From: CAYOOT01 sp964405665
GTDB taxonomy: Bacteria > Bdellovibrionota_C > UBA2361 > SZUA-149 > CAZDWZ01
Assembly (NCBI GenBank): GCA_964405665.1
Contig: CAYOOT010000010.1
Span: 1 to 58,907, forward strand
Direction of reading: 5' to 3'
DNA length: 58,907 nt
Shown: one piece after another, positions 1 through 9,325 of the stretch
How the letters are laid out: every line of letters begins with the position of its first letter
Numbering within the stretch: the first letter of the stretch is position 1
Position numbers and translations under genes: made by a program
Notes under the pieces: model-generated
The model's database searches: none
What the model was told of the DNA's origin: nothing
The model's input: only the letters and a program-made list of their open reading frames with translations

Positions 1-53
1 ATGACAAAAACTCTCTCCCCGGTGCCATATGTTACTGTAGAATTAGCCAAAAT

Positions 54-683
54 TTAGAACCTTTCTCTCATTTTGTTTGCGATCAGCCTTCCAACTTCAT
101 ACACATCTGTATTGAAATTTTCAAGCTCAGCTTTTATACTTGATACTAAATCGGCAGATAAATTACAGGGCTTGAAATATTTAAAGATCTGCAAATCACA
201 ATTAACATTAATCGAAAAACCGTGATTGGTCAGACCTTTTATCATTCTAATGCCGACTTGAGCTACTTTTTTATTGGTCTTTTCTGTCCATACTCCCGGA
301 AAGGCAAAATCGATTCTGGATAACAAACCAAATTCATTCAGGACATCAACAATTCCCCCCAGACCTTCATTAATATATTTTCTTACACCCCAATTTCGTT
401 TTTTTAAAGAAATTACCGGGTAAACAACAATTTGTCCCGGACCATGATAAGTAGCAGCACCTCCACGATCTGTTTTGATAATCTCTACGCCTAATTTTTC
501 CCATTGCTGTGGACTAATTCCCAAATCAGCATTTTCTTCTCTAAATCCCAAAGTTAAGATCGGTTGATGTTCTGTTAAAATAATTACTTCTTCTCCTCTG
601 CCATTTAATAATTGTTCAATTTTTTCTTCTTGCACTCTCCTTGCTTCTTGATAATTCGTTCTGAATAATTCTAAGACTTGCAT
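54..683 (-). CDS. lipB: Octanoyltransferase LipB
   Basis: Transfers the octanoyl group from acyl carrier protein to lipoyl domains, the first step of de novo lipoate attachment, in the cytoplasm. The 209-residue protein has the family signature RGGAATYHGPGQ (about 73-84), the KVAQVGIR stretch with the expected catalytic Lys139, and KPCNL with the expected catalytic Cys173. Length is normal for the family. It is the last gene of the minus-strand run from 11688; a hairpin separates it from lepB, so it may be transcribed with or apart from lepB. No lipA is present in the window. Confidence 0.95.
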   Translation of the reverse strand: MQVLELFRTNYQEARRVQEEKIEQLLNGRGEEVIILTEHQPILTLGFREENADLGISPQQWEKLGVEIIKTDRGGAATYHGPGQIVVYPVISLKKRNWGVRKYINEGLGGIVDVLNEFGLLSRIDFAFPGVWTEKTNKKVAQVGIRMIKGLTNHGFSINVNCDLQIFKYFKPCNLSADLVSSIKAELENFNTDVYEVGRLIANKMRERF

Positions 684-700
684 AAAATTCTTCTCTGTTC

Positions 701-726
701 ATAAATAGCCCGTCAGGGCTATTTAT
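701..726. repeat. Perfect 11-bp inverted repeat between lepB and lipB
   Basis: Arms 701-711 and 716-726 (ATAAATAGCCC and its complement) are perfect around a 4-base loop. There is no clear T-run after the stem in the minus direction, so it is either a weak terminator after lepB or one of the small palindromic elements scattered through this window. Confidence 0.6.
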
Positions 727-750
727 CCGTATAATCTGTTTTTAATTTTA

Positions 751-1419
751 TTAGCGTACCTTTTTAGCGATCCTCTCCCAACGCACAGTGAAATAAGGTG
801 AACTTTCATCCCAAGACCAAAAAATAAGCATCACTCGTCCTTCGATATCACTGATATTAATTGGGCCATAAAATCTACTATCTTTGCTATTTATTTGATT
901 ATCTCCCATCACAAAATACTGTCCTTCCACTAAGGTGATTGGTCCAAAAGCCTGCACCGCACCTTCGCTATTGCTAATTTCTGTGCGGAGATCGTTTATT
1001 TGATTAGATCCCTCAACGTTGCTCCTCTCGACTTCGCTCAAGGCAAGCGGTCTGAAATCAACCACCTCACCATTGACATAAGTTAAAAAATCTTTCACTT
1101 CCACTTGATCACCAGGAATTCCCACAATTCTTTTCACATAGTGTTTTTCCGAATCGATATCTTCATATTCTGAAAATCGATAAAAAACCACAACATCCGC
1201 TCTTTGAGGTTTTCTTAAAACAAGAACCCTGTCTTTAAAACCCGGGAGATTTAATCCGTAAATTATTTTATTAATCACCAAGCGATCCCCAATTTCTAAG
1301 GTCGGATCCATTGAACCGGAAGGGATTTTGAAAGTTTGAAAAAGAAAAATTCTGATAGTAATTACGATAATAACGGAGACAAAAATCAATAATATCAGTT
1401 CAATTAAACGATATTTCAT
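751..1419 (-). CDS. lepB: Signal peptidase I (with an in-frame palindromic insert)
   Basis: Membrane serine protease that removes signal peptides from exported proteins. One N-terminal transmembrane helix (about 5-27) is followed by SGSMDPTLEIGD with catalytic Ser36, then YVKRIVGIPGD with general-base Lys96, and the GDNQINSKDSRFYG box (about 172-185). Residues about 124-138 carry the sequence PLALSEVERSNVEG, which matches a kind of palindromic repeat usually seen between genes. It sits in a variable loop and leaves the frame open. The ATG overlaps the lepA stop codon by one base, so the two genes are co-transcribed. Confidence 0.95.
   Translation of the reverse strand: MKYRLIELILLIFVSVIIVITIRIFLFQTFKIPSGSMDPTLEIGDRLVINKIIYGLNLPGFKDRVLVLRKPQRADVVVFYRFSEYEDIDSEKHYVKRIVGIPGDQVEVKDFLTYVNGEVVDFRPLALSEVERSNVEGSNQINDLRTEISNSEGAVQAFGPITLVEGQYFVMGDNQINSKDSRFYGPINISDIEGRVMLIFWSWDESSPYFTVRWERIAKKVR
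1010..1054 (-). repeat. Palindromic repeat element inserted in frame in lepB
   Basis: On the minus strand this reads CTTGAGCGAAGTCGAGAGG followed by AGCAACGTTGAGGG. It encodes LSEVERSNVEG inside LepB. The first part resembles the intergenic element near 12826-12853, which also carries an AGCGA...GTCGA core. Limits are approximate. Confidence 0.6.
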
Positions 1420-3218
1420 TAATCCTTACTCAGTTTAAGTGCCGCTAAAAAAGCTTCTTGAGGGATTCTAACAGAACCAACCTGCTTCATTCTTTTTTTT
1501 CCTTCTTTTTGCTTTTCTAAAAGCTTGCGTTTGCGAGTAATGTCACCGCCATAACATTTTGCCGTAACATTTTTCCGCAGAGCCTTTACCGTACTTCTAG
1601 CAATTACCTTGCTGCCAATGGCTGCTTGGATGGCAATATCAAACATATGCCGATCGATTAATTCTTTCATTTTTTCCGTAAGCTTATTGCCATAAGCAAA
1701 AGAGAAACTGCGGTGCACTATGGCGCTCAGCGCATCGACATTTTCTCCGTTAATTTTAATATCTAGTTTCACCAAATCGCTAATCTGATATTCGGCAAAA
1801 TCATAGTCAAAAGAAGCATAGCCTTTGGTTGCACTTTTAAGACGATCATAAAAATCAATCACAACCTCATTTAAAGGTAAAAAATATTTTACCACTACTC
1901 TTCCGGAAGAGTGAAAATCCAGAGATTTTTGAATTCCCCGTTTTTCTTCGCAAAGTTTAAGCACCGCTCCCAGATATTCTTGCCGGGTATGAATGATCCC
2001 TTCAATCATCGGCTCAGAAATATTTTTAATGCTTCCTGGAGCCGGAAATTTTGCCGGATTATCCACATCCACTATTTCTCCTGACTCTAATTGCACCTTA
2101 TAAACCACAGTCGGCGAGGTGGTGACCAAATTAAGTTGAAATTCCCGTTCCAGGCGCTCTTGCACAATTTCCATATGCAACAGACCCAGATAGCCGCAAC
2201 GAAAACCGAAACCTAAAGCGGTAGAAGTTTCCGGCTCAAAAGTTAAAGCGGAATCATTGAGTTGAAGTTTTTCCAGAGCCTCTCTTAATTTGGAATAATC
2301 ACTGGCATCGGCGGGATACAATCCACTAAAAACAAAAGGTTTTACTTCCTGAAAACCGGGAAGCGCTTCTGCCGTTGGTTTTAAAGCATCGGTAAGGGTA
2401 TCTCCAACTTTTGCATCTTTAATATTTTTTATTCCGGCAACAACATAGCCCACTTCTCCGGTTAGCAGTTCTTTGACCTTTTGCGGAAAAGGATTATAGA
2501 TTCCCAATTGATCCACTTGATGAATCGCACCGGTTTGCATAAATTTAATTTTACTACCCAGACGAATTACACCGTCAACAACTCTGACCTGAACAACAAC
2601 TCCTTGATACTCATCAAACCAACTATCAAAAAGCAAGGCCTTTAAAGGTAGATCTTTATCTCCTTTAGGAGGAGAAATTTTACTGACAATCGCTTCTAAC
2701 AAATCAGGCACGCCTTCGCCTGTTTTTGCACTAATCGCCAGCGCCGAAGAAGCATCAATGCCAATTATTTCTTCAATATTTTGTTTTGTGCCAACAACAT
2801 CGGCAGTTGGCAAATCAACTTTATTCAAAGCCACGACGATATCTGCTCCGCCATCAATGGCGGTATAAACATGGGCCACTGTTTGAGCCTGCACACCTTG
2901 AGCGGCATCCACCACCAACACTGCTCCTTCACAAGCAGCAAGGCTTCTTGAAACCTCGTAGTGAAAATCCACATGCCCCGGAGTATCAATTAAATTTAAG
3001 ATATAAGTTTTTCCATCTTTGGCTTTATATCGCAAAGAAACCGAACGAGATTTGACTGTAATTCCCCTTTCTCGCTCAATATCCATATTATCAAGCAGTT
3101 GTTCAACTTTTTCCCGCTCTGTTACCGCACCGGTAAGATCCAAAATGCGATCGGCAAGGGTAGATTTTCCATGATCAATATGCGCGATTATTGAAAAATT
3201 TCTAATTAAATTTTGCAC
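1419..3218 (-). CDS. lepA: Elongation factor 4 (back-translocase GTPase LepA)
   Basis: Ribosome-associated translational GTPase. The 599-residue protein has the usual LepA length and order: G1 AHIDHGKST near the N-terminus, effector region RERGITVKS, G3 DTPGHVDF, G4 NKVDLP, G5 SAKTGEG, then EF-G-like domains and the LepA-specific C-terminal domain ending near YGGDITRKRKLLEKQKEGKK. It lies directly upstream of lepB with a one-base overlap, an arrangement common in bacteria. It follows the epimerase gene by 12 bases. Confidence 0.97.
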   Translation of the reverse strand: MQNLIRNFSIIAHIDHGKSTLADRILDLTGAVTEREKVEQLLDNMDIERERGITVKSRSVSLRYKAKDGKTYILNLIDTPGHVDFHYEVSRSLAACEGAVLVVDAAQGVQAQTVAHVYTAIDGGADIVVALNKVDLPTADVVGTKQNIEEIIGIDASSALAISAKTGEGVPDLLEAIVSKISPPKGDKDLPLKALLFDSWFDEYQGVVVQVRVVDGVIRLGSKIKFMQTGAIHQVDQLGIYNPFPQKVKELLTGEVGYVVAGIKNIKDAKVGDTLTDALKPTAEALPGFQEVKPFVFSGLYPADASDYSKLREALEKLQLNDSALTFEPETSTALGFGFRCGYLGLLHMEIVQERLEREFQLNLVTTSPTVVYKVQLESGEIVDVDNPAKFPAPGSIKNISEPMIEGIIHTRQEYLGAVLKLCEEKRGIQKSLDFHSSGRVVVKYFLPLNEVVIDFYDRLKSATKGYASFDYDFAEYQISDLVKLDIKINGENVDALSAIVHRSFSFAYGNKLTEKMKELIDRHMFDIAIQAAIGSKVIARSTVKALRKNVTAKCYGGDITRKRKLLEKQKEGKKRMKQVGSVRIPQEAFLAALKLSKD

Positions 3219-3230
3219 AAGATATTCCGA

Positions 3231-4226
3231 CTATTTAGCAAGAAAGCTTTCTAAAGTTTTTACAACACCAATATCCAACCAAACCTTCCAGTTCCAATTT
3301 AGCTCACTTATTAACTTGAAAGAAGTAATTACGCTCCTTCTTTGTTCTCCGGCAACCGCTGGTCCATAAGAAATATCAACTTCTTGGGGCCAGGGTTTTT
3401 CAGGATTTAATTTGTTCCAGGCATCTTTTAGAGAATCAACTATCTGATTGACTGTAGTTTCTATTCCAGTTCCGACATTAAAAACATTAAAGTTGTTTGT
3501 GGTATTGATTGTGTCTTTAAAAATTGCTTGAGCAACTTCCAAATTGGCGCTAACCACATCGGACACGTAAACAAAATCTCTTGTTTGCTCACCATCGCCA
3601 TTAATTATCAAACCTTTATTCTGCAGCAGTCTTTCCACAAAAACGGCCAATACTCCGGTTTCTCCTTTGGGATTTTGTCTCGGACCATATACATTGGCAT
3701 AACGAAGCGCCACGCATTTAAATCCATATTGCCGGGCATAGTATTGCAGATATAGTTCCACTGATCTTTTGCTTAATCCATAAGGACACTCGGGCATGGT
3801 GGGATGTGTTTCATCGGCAGGAAAATTCTCTTGCTCGCCGTAAACTGCTCCGCCGGTTGAGGAAAAAATAAAACCTTTAAGATTAACTTTTCTCGCCGCT
3901 TGCAATAAATTAATTGTTCCAAGAATATTTACTTGAGCATCAAAAACCGGATCATTTACACTTTTTCGAACATTACCTTGTGCCGCCAGATGAAAAATAA
4001 AATCCGGTTGGAACTCTTCTATTTTTTCAAAAGTCTCCAGGCTGCCCACATCAGAGTTTGAAAAACTCATTTTTGAAGAAAACTTTTTCTCTAGTGCTGT
4101 TATATTTTCTCGAAGACCTGTATAGAAATTGTCAATTATTAAAACTTCCTGGCCCTGAGAAAGTAACATCTCTGCAAGATGAGAGCCGATAAATCCTGCT
4201 CCACCTGTAACTACCGACTTAAACAT
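3231..4226 (-). CDS. NAD-dependent sugar epimerase/dehydratase (UDP-glucose 4-epimerase-like)
   Basis: Extended short-chain dehydrogenase acting on a nucleotide sugar. The Rossmann motif GGAGFIGSHL is at residues 8-17, and the catalytic pair Tyr149 and Lys153 is in YGLSK, with STGGAVYGE ahead of it. It follows a UDP-glucuronate decarboxylase gene by 4 bases and is probably translated with it. A 4-epimerase acting on UDP-Glc, UDP-GlcA or UDP-Xyl would fit the pathway, but substrate cannot be read from the sequence. It ends the sugar-nucleotide cluster before lepA. Confidence 0.88.
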   Translation of the reverse strand: MFKSVVTGGAGFIGSHLAEMLLSQGQEVLIIDNFYTGLRENITALEKKFSSKMSFSNSDVGSLETFEKIEEFQPDFIFHLAAQGNVRKSVNDPVFDAQVNILGTINLLQAARKVNLKGFIFSSTGGAVYGEQENFPADETHPTMPECPYGLSKRSVELYLQYYARQYGFKCVALRYANVYGPRQNPKGETGVLAVFVERLLQNKGLIINGDGEQTRDFVYVSDVVSANLEVAQAIFKDTINTTNNFNVFNVGTGIETTVNQIVDSLKDAWNKLNPEKPWPQEVDISYGPAVAGEQRRSVITSFKLISELNWNWKVWLDIGVVKTLESFLAK

Positions 4227-4230
4227 ATTT

Positions 4231-5166
4231 CTATCCCGCTAAACGTTTTTTGAAATCAGCAATTGCTTTAGTCAAACCATTTTCCAAGGAAATTTTTGGT
4301 TCCCAAGAAAGCTTGGTCTTAGCAAGAGTAATATCCGGCTGTCTTCTGATCGGATCATCGGAGGGCAGTGGTTTATAAACAAGCTGCGACTTGGATTCCG
4401 TCATTTTAATAATTATTTCTGCCAATTCTTTTACTGTAATTTCATTGGGGTTTCCTAAATTAACAGGACCAACAAAGTCATTAACGTTCATCATCCGAAT
4501 AAACCCATCCACTAAATCATCCACATAGCAAAAAGATCTGGTTTGCTTACCCTCACCATAGACCGTCAAAGCCTCACCCTTTAAAGCTTGAACGATAAAA
4601 TTAGAAACCACGCGGCCATCATTAAAAAGCATTCTTGGGCCATAGGTGTTAAAAATGCGAACAATTCGGCAATCTACTTTATTCTGACGATGATAATCCA
4701 TGGTTAAAGTTTCTGCGACCCGCTTGCCTTCATCATAGCAACTTCTGATTCCAATCGGATTAACATTGCCCCAATAAGTTTCTTTTTGCGGATGTTCCAA
4801 GGGATCCCCATAAACCTCGGAAGTGGAAGCGATTAATATCCTTGCTTTCACCCGCTTTGCCAAACCCAGCATATTAATTGTTCCCAGGACACTGGTTTTT
4901 ATTGTTTTTACGGGGTTATATTGATAATGGACCGGAGAGGCAGGACAAGCCAAATGATACACTTGCTCCACTTCCAACAACATCGGTTCAATCACATCAT
5001 GTCTAATTAGTTCGAAATTTTTGTTATCCATTAAATGAACAACATTTTTTTTCCTTCCGGTAAAAAAATTATCCAAACAAGCAACTTCATGGCCCTCTGC
5101 TAACAAACGCTCGCAAAGATGAGAACCAATAAATCCTGCTCCTCCGGTAACTAAAATTCTAGACAT
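4231..5166 (-). CDS. UDP-glucuronic acid decarboxylase (UDP-xylose synthase)
   Basis: Converts UDP-glucuronate to UDP-xylose in the cytoplasm. The 311-residue protein has GGAGFIGSHL (8-17), HLACPASPVHYQ (about 71-82), STSEVYGDP (114-122), and the catalytic Tyr144/Lys148 in CYDEGKRVAE, a signature that separates this family from other epimerases. The C-terminal half has NTYGPRM and RSFCYVDDLVDG, also typical. It lies downstream of the UDP-glucose dehydrogenase that makes its substrate, so the cell probably builds a xylose- or glucuronate-containing polysaccharide. Confidence 0.93.
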   Translation of the reverse strand: MSRILVTGGAGFIGSHLCERLLAEGHEVACLDNFFTGRKKNVVHLMDNKNFELIRHDVIEPMLLEVEQVYHLACPASPVHYQYNPVKTIKTSVLGTINMLGLAKRVKARILIASTSEVYGDPLEHPQKETYWGNVNPIGIRSCYDEGKRVAETLTMDYHRQNKVDCRIVRIFNTYGPRMLFNDGRVVSNFIVQALKGEALTVYGEGKQTRSFCYVDDLVDGFIRMMNVNDFVGPVNLGNPNEITVKELAEIIIKMTESKSQLVYKPLPSDDPIRRQPDITLAKTKLSWEPKISLENGLTKAIADFKKRLAG

Positions 5167-5198
5167 AAAATGGCTTCCTAAGTGTAATTTTTATTTAA

Positions 5199-5231
5199 TG
5201 TAGGGGCACCCTTTATGGGTGCCCGTTTTAC
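5199..5231. repeat. Palindromic intergenic element, copy 1
   Basis: Stem 5204-5211 (GGGCACCC) pairs with 5217-5224 (GGGTGCCC) around the loop TTTAT, flanked by TGTAG and GTTTTAC. A sister copy is at 11863-11894 with the same flanks and loop and a compensating change in the stem. Confidence 0.8.
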
Positions 5232-5251
5232 TATAAGTCTTTGGGAATTCC

Positions 5252-5272
5252 GGGCAGGCACAAGACCTGCCC
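5252..5272. repeat. Second hairpin in the same intergenic gap
   Basis: GGGCAGG (5252-5258) pairs with CCTGCCC (5266-5272) around a 7-base loop. It lies about 20 bases from the element at 5199-5231 and just after the ugd stop codon region. It may be part of a composite mobile palindrome or act as an RNA stem in the ugd transcript. Confidence 0.65.
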
Positions 5273-5282
5273 CCATAGTTCA

Positions 5283-6611
5283 TCATTTCCCTACCGTAGT
5301 CCTTCCAATAGAATGATAAACAAAACCAAGACGCAACATTGTCGCTGGTTCAAATAAGTTCCTGCCATCAAAAATTACCGGACTTTTTAAAGCCTGCTGT
5401 ACTTTTACAAAATTTGGTTTTCTAAATTCATTCCATTCTGTAACAATAATCAAAGCATCAGCTCCTTCAATCGCCTCATAACAATTGCCGGAAAATTGAA
5501 CTTTCATCCCGGTTTTAGCAAACATTTTTTTTGCTACTTCCATGGCCTCGGGATCAAACACATTAAACGTCGCACCAAGTTCCGTCAGTTCTTTAAGCAC
5601 GGTCAAACTTGGGGCTTCTCGCATATCATCAGTCTTGGGTTTAAAAGCCAATCCCCAGAGAGCAAATTTTTTCCCCTTAACTGCTTCGCGAGAACCGTAA
5701 TGATTAATAATTTTCCGGGTCATTACTCCTTTTTGTCTTGTATTAACACGATCTACCGAAGCAATAATTTCCAAAGGAGAATGAAATTGGTCTGCAGTTT
5801 TCATCAAAGCTCTGACATCTTTGGGAAAACAAGAACCACCGTAACCAACTCCCGGGAATAAAAAACTTGATCCAATTCTGGAATCACTCCCAACACCACG
5901 TCTGACATTATTCACATCCGCGCCAACAGTTTCACAGAGATTGGCAATTTCATTCATAAAACTAATTTTTGTGGCAAGCATGGCATTGGCTGCATATTTA
6001 GTTACTTCCGCACTGCGCACATCCATCACTAAAATCGGATTTCCGGTACGAACGAAAGGAGAATATAATTCGCGCATTACTTCTGCCGCTTGCACACTGG
6101 AAGTTCCGATCACCACACGATCCGGATTCATAAAATCATCAATTGCCGAACCTTCTTTTAAAAATTCTGGATTAGAAACAACATCAAAAGGAAGTTTAGT
6201 ATATTTGGCAATCTCTTCCGCAACCAAATCAGCAGTTGTTACGGGCACGGTAGATTTATTAACAATAATTTTTGGTCCATTCATGTGCTTGCCGATCGTA
6301 GCGGCTACATCCAACACAAAGCGCAAATCGGCAGAACCATCGGAATCTTGCGGTGTGCCTACGGCAATAAAAATTACCTCTGAACCTTGAATCGTTGTTG
6401 GAATATCGGTGCTAAATGAAATTCTTCCGGCTACAGCATTGCGGGCGATCAGCTCCTCCAATCCCGGTTCATAAATAGGAATTTTACCTTCGTTTAATCT
6501 GGCAATTTTTCCTTCATCAATATCAGCACAAATTACTTCATTGCCGCTTTCGGCAAAGCAAGCACCCGCTACAAGTCCAACATATCCAGTACCAATTACC
6601 CCAACGTTCAT
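5283..6611 (-). CDS. ugd: UDP-glucose 6-dehydrogenase
   Basis: Oxidises UDP-glucose twice to UDP-glucuronate with NAD. The N-terminal Rossmann motif GTGYVGL is at 7-13, the central domain has NPEFLKEGSA (147-156), and the catalytic thiol Cys261 is in GVGYGGSCFPKD. The C-terminal UDP-binding domain contains LWGLAFKPKTDDMREAPS. At 442 residues it has typical length. It feeds the UDP-xylose synthase encoded next. A 116-base gap with two hairpins follows, so transcription of the downstream sugar genes could be modulated here. Confidence 0.96.
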   Translation of the reverse strand: MNVGVIGTGYVGLVAGACFAESGNEVICADIDEGKIARLNEGKIPIYEPGLEELIARNAVAGRISFSTDIPTTIQGSEVIFIAVGTPQDSDGSADLRFVLDVAATIGKHMNGPKIIVNKSTVPVTTADLVAEEIAKYTKLPFDVVSNPEFLKEGSAIDDFMNPDRVVIGTSSVQAAEVMRELYSPFVRTGNPILVMDVRSAEVTKYAANAMLATKISFMNEIANLCETVGADVNNVRRGVGSDSRIGSSFLFPGVGYGGSCFPKDVRALMKTADQFHSPLEIIASVDRVNTRQKGVMTRKIINHYGSREAVKGKKFALWGLAFKPKTDDMREAPSLTVLKELTELGATFNVFDPEAMEVAKKMFAKTGMKVQFSGNCYEAIEGADALIIVTEWNEFRKPNFVKVQQALKSPVIFDGRNLFEPATMLRLGFVYHSIGRTTVGK

Positions 6612-6670
6612 TTTATTTACTCCTACAATTAAAGTCGCACCTTAGTAGCCAAATGGCTTAACACATTTAT

Positions 6671-8149
6671 CTAATATGCGTTTTTATTTCTAAAACCATG
6701 CAAAAGCGTCAAACCTAAAATCTTTAAATCCAGTGCCAACGACCAATGTTCGATGTAATACAAATCATGTTCGATTCGACGCTCAATGGAGGTATTACCT
6801 CTCCAACCATTGACCTGAGCCCAACCTGTCATACCCGCTTGAACTTTGTGTCGCAACATATACTTCGGCACACAGCTGCGAAATTCTGAGATAAAAACAG
6901 GGCGTTCCGGTCGGGGACCAACCAGGGACATTTCCCCCCTAAGAACATTAAATAATTGAGGTAATTCATCCAAACTGAAACGTCTTAAAAACTTGCCAAA
7001 AAAAGTTGTTCGAGGATCTTTTTTTGTAGCAAAACGGGCGCCATTAGCTTCGGCATTAATATGCATGGTGCGAAATTTATAAATCCGAAAAGACTTGCCA
7101 TCTAAGCCTACGCGCTCTTGAGAAAACCAAAGTGGCCCGGGAGAAGTTATTTTAACCAATAACGCTATTAGCAACATGATCGGGGAAAAAATAATCAGTA
7201 AAAACAAACTCAAAGCCAAATCCAAAGTTCTTTTTAAGAAGATATTCATTCCGGCAAGTGGAGTGGAAGCTAGAGAAACAACCGGCACACCATCAAAATC
7301 TTCTATTTGCGAACCAAGTTTAATAAATTGATGAACATCAGGAACAATTCGCACATCAACCATACTGTCTCCGATGGAGTTAATCACAGTTTCTAACTGG
7401 TCATGATCGGAAAGTGGCATCGCGATAATTACCTGATCGATTTTTCCGGAATTCAAAAATCGTGGTAAATCAGCATAGGTACCGATAATTCGCAAATCAT
7501 CAATATGCTTTCCTTGATTTTCAATCCCCAAAGAATTAAGTTGAAAATACTTTAAGAAATCCTGATTATTGATTTTGGCCAGGGTTTTATTTGGCGTATT
7601 CCCGGTCAAGCAACCAATTAATTCAATCCCAAATTCCGGATGCTCCAACATACTTTTCATTACTTTTTGGGCGAGAGTTCCCGCACCAACAATAATTGCA
7701 AAACGTAAATTAAAACCGCGCTTTCTCATCGAACTTAATATTTCCCGAAGAATACTGCGCGAAATAATGCTAAAGCTGGTGCAAAATATCCAAAAAATCA
7801 TGAACACTAAACGGGAAAAAGGAATGCTTTTTTCTCTAAAAAGATAGGTCGTTGCCAGAAGCAACATGACGCTAAAAGAATTTGCTCTAATTAACAGCCA
7901 AATTTCTCTCAATCTGCTGGCACCGCGCATTGGTCGATACAAATGGAATTTTTTAAAAACAAAACCCCAGATCAACCAAACAAAAATCAGCATTCTTAAG
8001 TAATCGCTGAATAAAGGAATACCTTTTTCTATGGGAAGCACGCCCCAACTAAAACGAACAAAATAACTTAAGACCCAAGCAATGGAGACGACAATTAAAT
8101 CAGAGGCAACAAATAAACTTTCAAATAATTGATAATGCCTTTTCAGCAT
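6671..8149 (-). CDS. Undecaprenyl-phosphate sugar phosphotransferase (WcaJ/WbaP type)
   Basis: Transfers a sugar-1-phosphate onto undecaprenyl phosphate and so starts a lipid-linked polysaccharide unit. The 492-residue protein has four N-terminal membrane segments (within about 10-125), a Rossmann-like middle domain (IIVGAGTLAQKVMKSM), another hydrophobic segment (about 310-335), and the C-terminal transferase domain with KFRTMH, DELPQLFNVLRGEMS and LVGPRPERP. This matches the long polyisoprenyl-phosphate hexose-1-phosphate transferase family. It is 59 bases upstream of ugd and 7 bases downstream of a GT4 gene. Confidence 0.94.
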   Translation of the reverse strand: MLKRHYQLFESLFVASDLIVVSIAWVLSYFVRFSWGVLPIEKGIPLFSDYLRMLIFVWLIWGFVFKKFHLYRPMRGASRLREIWLLIRANSFSVMLLLATTYLFREKSIPFSRLVFMIFWIFCTSFSIISRSILREILSSMRKRGFNLRFAIIVGAGTLAQKVMKSMLEHPEFGIELIGCLTGNTPNKTLAKINNQDFLKYFQLNSLGIENQGKHIDDLRIIGTYADLPRFLNSGKIDQVIIAMPLSDHDQLETVINSIGDSMVDVRIVPDVHQFIKLGSQIEDFDGVPVVSLASTPLAGMNIFLKRTLDLALSLFLLIIFSPIMLLIALLVKITSPGPLWFSQERVGLDGKSFRIYKFRTMHINAEANGARFATKKDPRTTFFGKFLRRFSLDELPQLFNVLRGEMSLVGPRPERPVFISEFRSCVPKYMLRHKVQAGMTGWAQVNGWRGNTSIERRIEHDLYYIEHWSLALDLKILGLTLLHGFRNKNAY

Positions 8150-8156
8150 ACGTTTT

Positions 8157-9320
8157 TTAATTATTACTAAACTTGGTTTTGTAATCGAGGCTTAAAGAAA
8201 TATCAGTATTTTTTAAAGTCTCAATATTTTCTAAAACCCTGCAAAAACCAAGCTTAAAATTTTCTAAGGAAAACTTTTTTGCCTGTTTAATACAATTATC
8301 TACAGTAAAGTCATCTTGTCGATGGAAAAACTCATTGACAGCGGCAGCTAAAGCTTCAGTAGAAAGCTCAGAAAACCCAAGTCCAGTTTCCTCTCCTTTC
8401 TTAAAGTTGACTGTTTCTAGCACCCCTCCCTGAGCATAGCAAATCACTGGACGGCCAGCAGCTTGAACTTCCACTGGGGTCATTCCAAAGTCTTCTTTTG
8501 CTGCAAAAACAAGTGTCTGACACTCTTTATAAAGTTTGGCAAGCTCTAAGTCTTCAATATTATTGATAAATTTTATATTTGATTGGGCTAGACTTTTTAG
8601 CCGGTTTTCTTCCGGGCCACTACCGACAATAATTAAGGGGTATTGTAGAGAATTAAACGTTTCCACTATAAGCTGGGTATTTTTATAAGGAACCAAAGCA
8701 TTAACACAAAGAAAAAACTTACCTTTTTCCTTGTCTTTCCTTGCCTCAATCCAATCTGTTTTTACTGGAGGATAGACTACTGCCGCTTCTTTTTGGTAAA
8801 TTTTTCTGATTCTTTCTACAACAAATTCACTGATTCCTAAAAAACAATCTACATTTTTTGCCCCTTGCACATCCCAGGTTCTTAATTGATTAATTATTTT
8901 TCTAATTACCGGTTCAAAAAAACTTTTTGAGAAATAGCTGTCATATTGATCCCAGAAATAGCGAACCGGAGTAAGACAATAACAAAGATGATATGTATTT
9001 TTAGGAACAAGAACATTTTTAGCAACGCAATGACTGATACTGATTACTAAATCATAATTATTCTCAGCAAGTTTTTTGCTGATTTCTTTAATTCCCAAAC
9101 AATAGATGGGAAGCAACGCCCGATAATATTTTTTTACAAAAGGAAATTTTTGTAACGAACTTACAAAAATAGTATGGCGCTTTATTTCTTTTGTTACAGC
9201 TCGGGGATCATAGAATAAAGTATAAATATCAACTTGGGGAAACAAATCCGCTATTACTTCCAAACAACGCTCCCCTCCTCGCATACCCAGGAGCCAATCA
9301 TGTACAATTGCTACTTTCAT
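8157..9320 (-). CDS. Glycosyltransferase family 4
   Basis: Retaining GT-B glycosyltransferase, probably adding a sugar to a lipid-linked oligosaccharide at the inner face of the membrane. The N-terminus has VHDWLLGMRGGERCLEVI, the C-terminal nucleotide-sugar domain has VGSGPEENRLK and the acidic pair in AAKEDFGMTPVEVQAAGRPVI, the GT4 E-x7-E type motif. 387 residues is normal. It lies between a second GT4 gene (5-base gap) and the sugar phosphotransferase (7-base gap), so it belongs to one operon. Donor and acceptor are not evident. Confidence 0.92.
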   Translation of the reverse strand: MKVAIVHDWLLGMRGGERCLEVIADLFPQVDIYTLFYDPRAVTKEIKRHTIFVSSLQKFPFVKKYYRALLPIYCLGIKEISKKLAENNYDLVISISHCVAKNVLVPKNTYHLCYCLTPVRYFWDQYDSYFSKSFFEPVIRKIINQLRTWDVQGAKNVDCFLGISEFVVERIRKIYQKEAAVVYPPVKTDWIEARKDKEKGKFFLCVNALVPYKNTQLIVETFNSLQYPLIIVGSGPEENRLKSLAQSNIKFINNIEDLELAKLYKECQTLVFAAKEDFGMTPVEVQAAGRPVICYAQGGVLETVNFKKGEETGLGFSELSTEALAAAVNEFFHRQDDFTVDNCIKQAKKFSLENFKLGFCRVLENIETLKNTDISLSLDYKTKFSNN

Positions 9321-9325
9321 CTCAG

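Noticed and set aside
1..57. Short plus-strand frame (18 codons from ATG at base 1) ending at TAG
   Set aside because: Could be the end of a gene cut by the window edge, but it is too short to support and overlaps the lipB stop.
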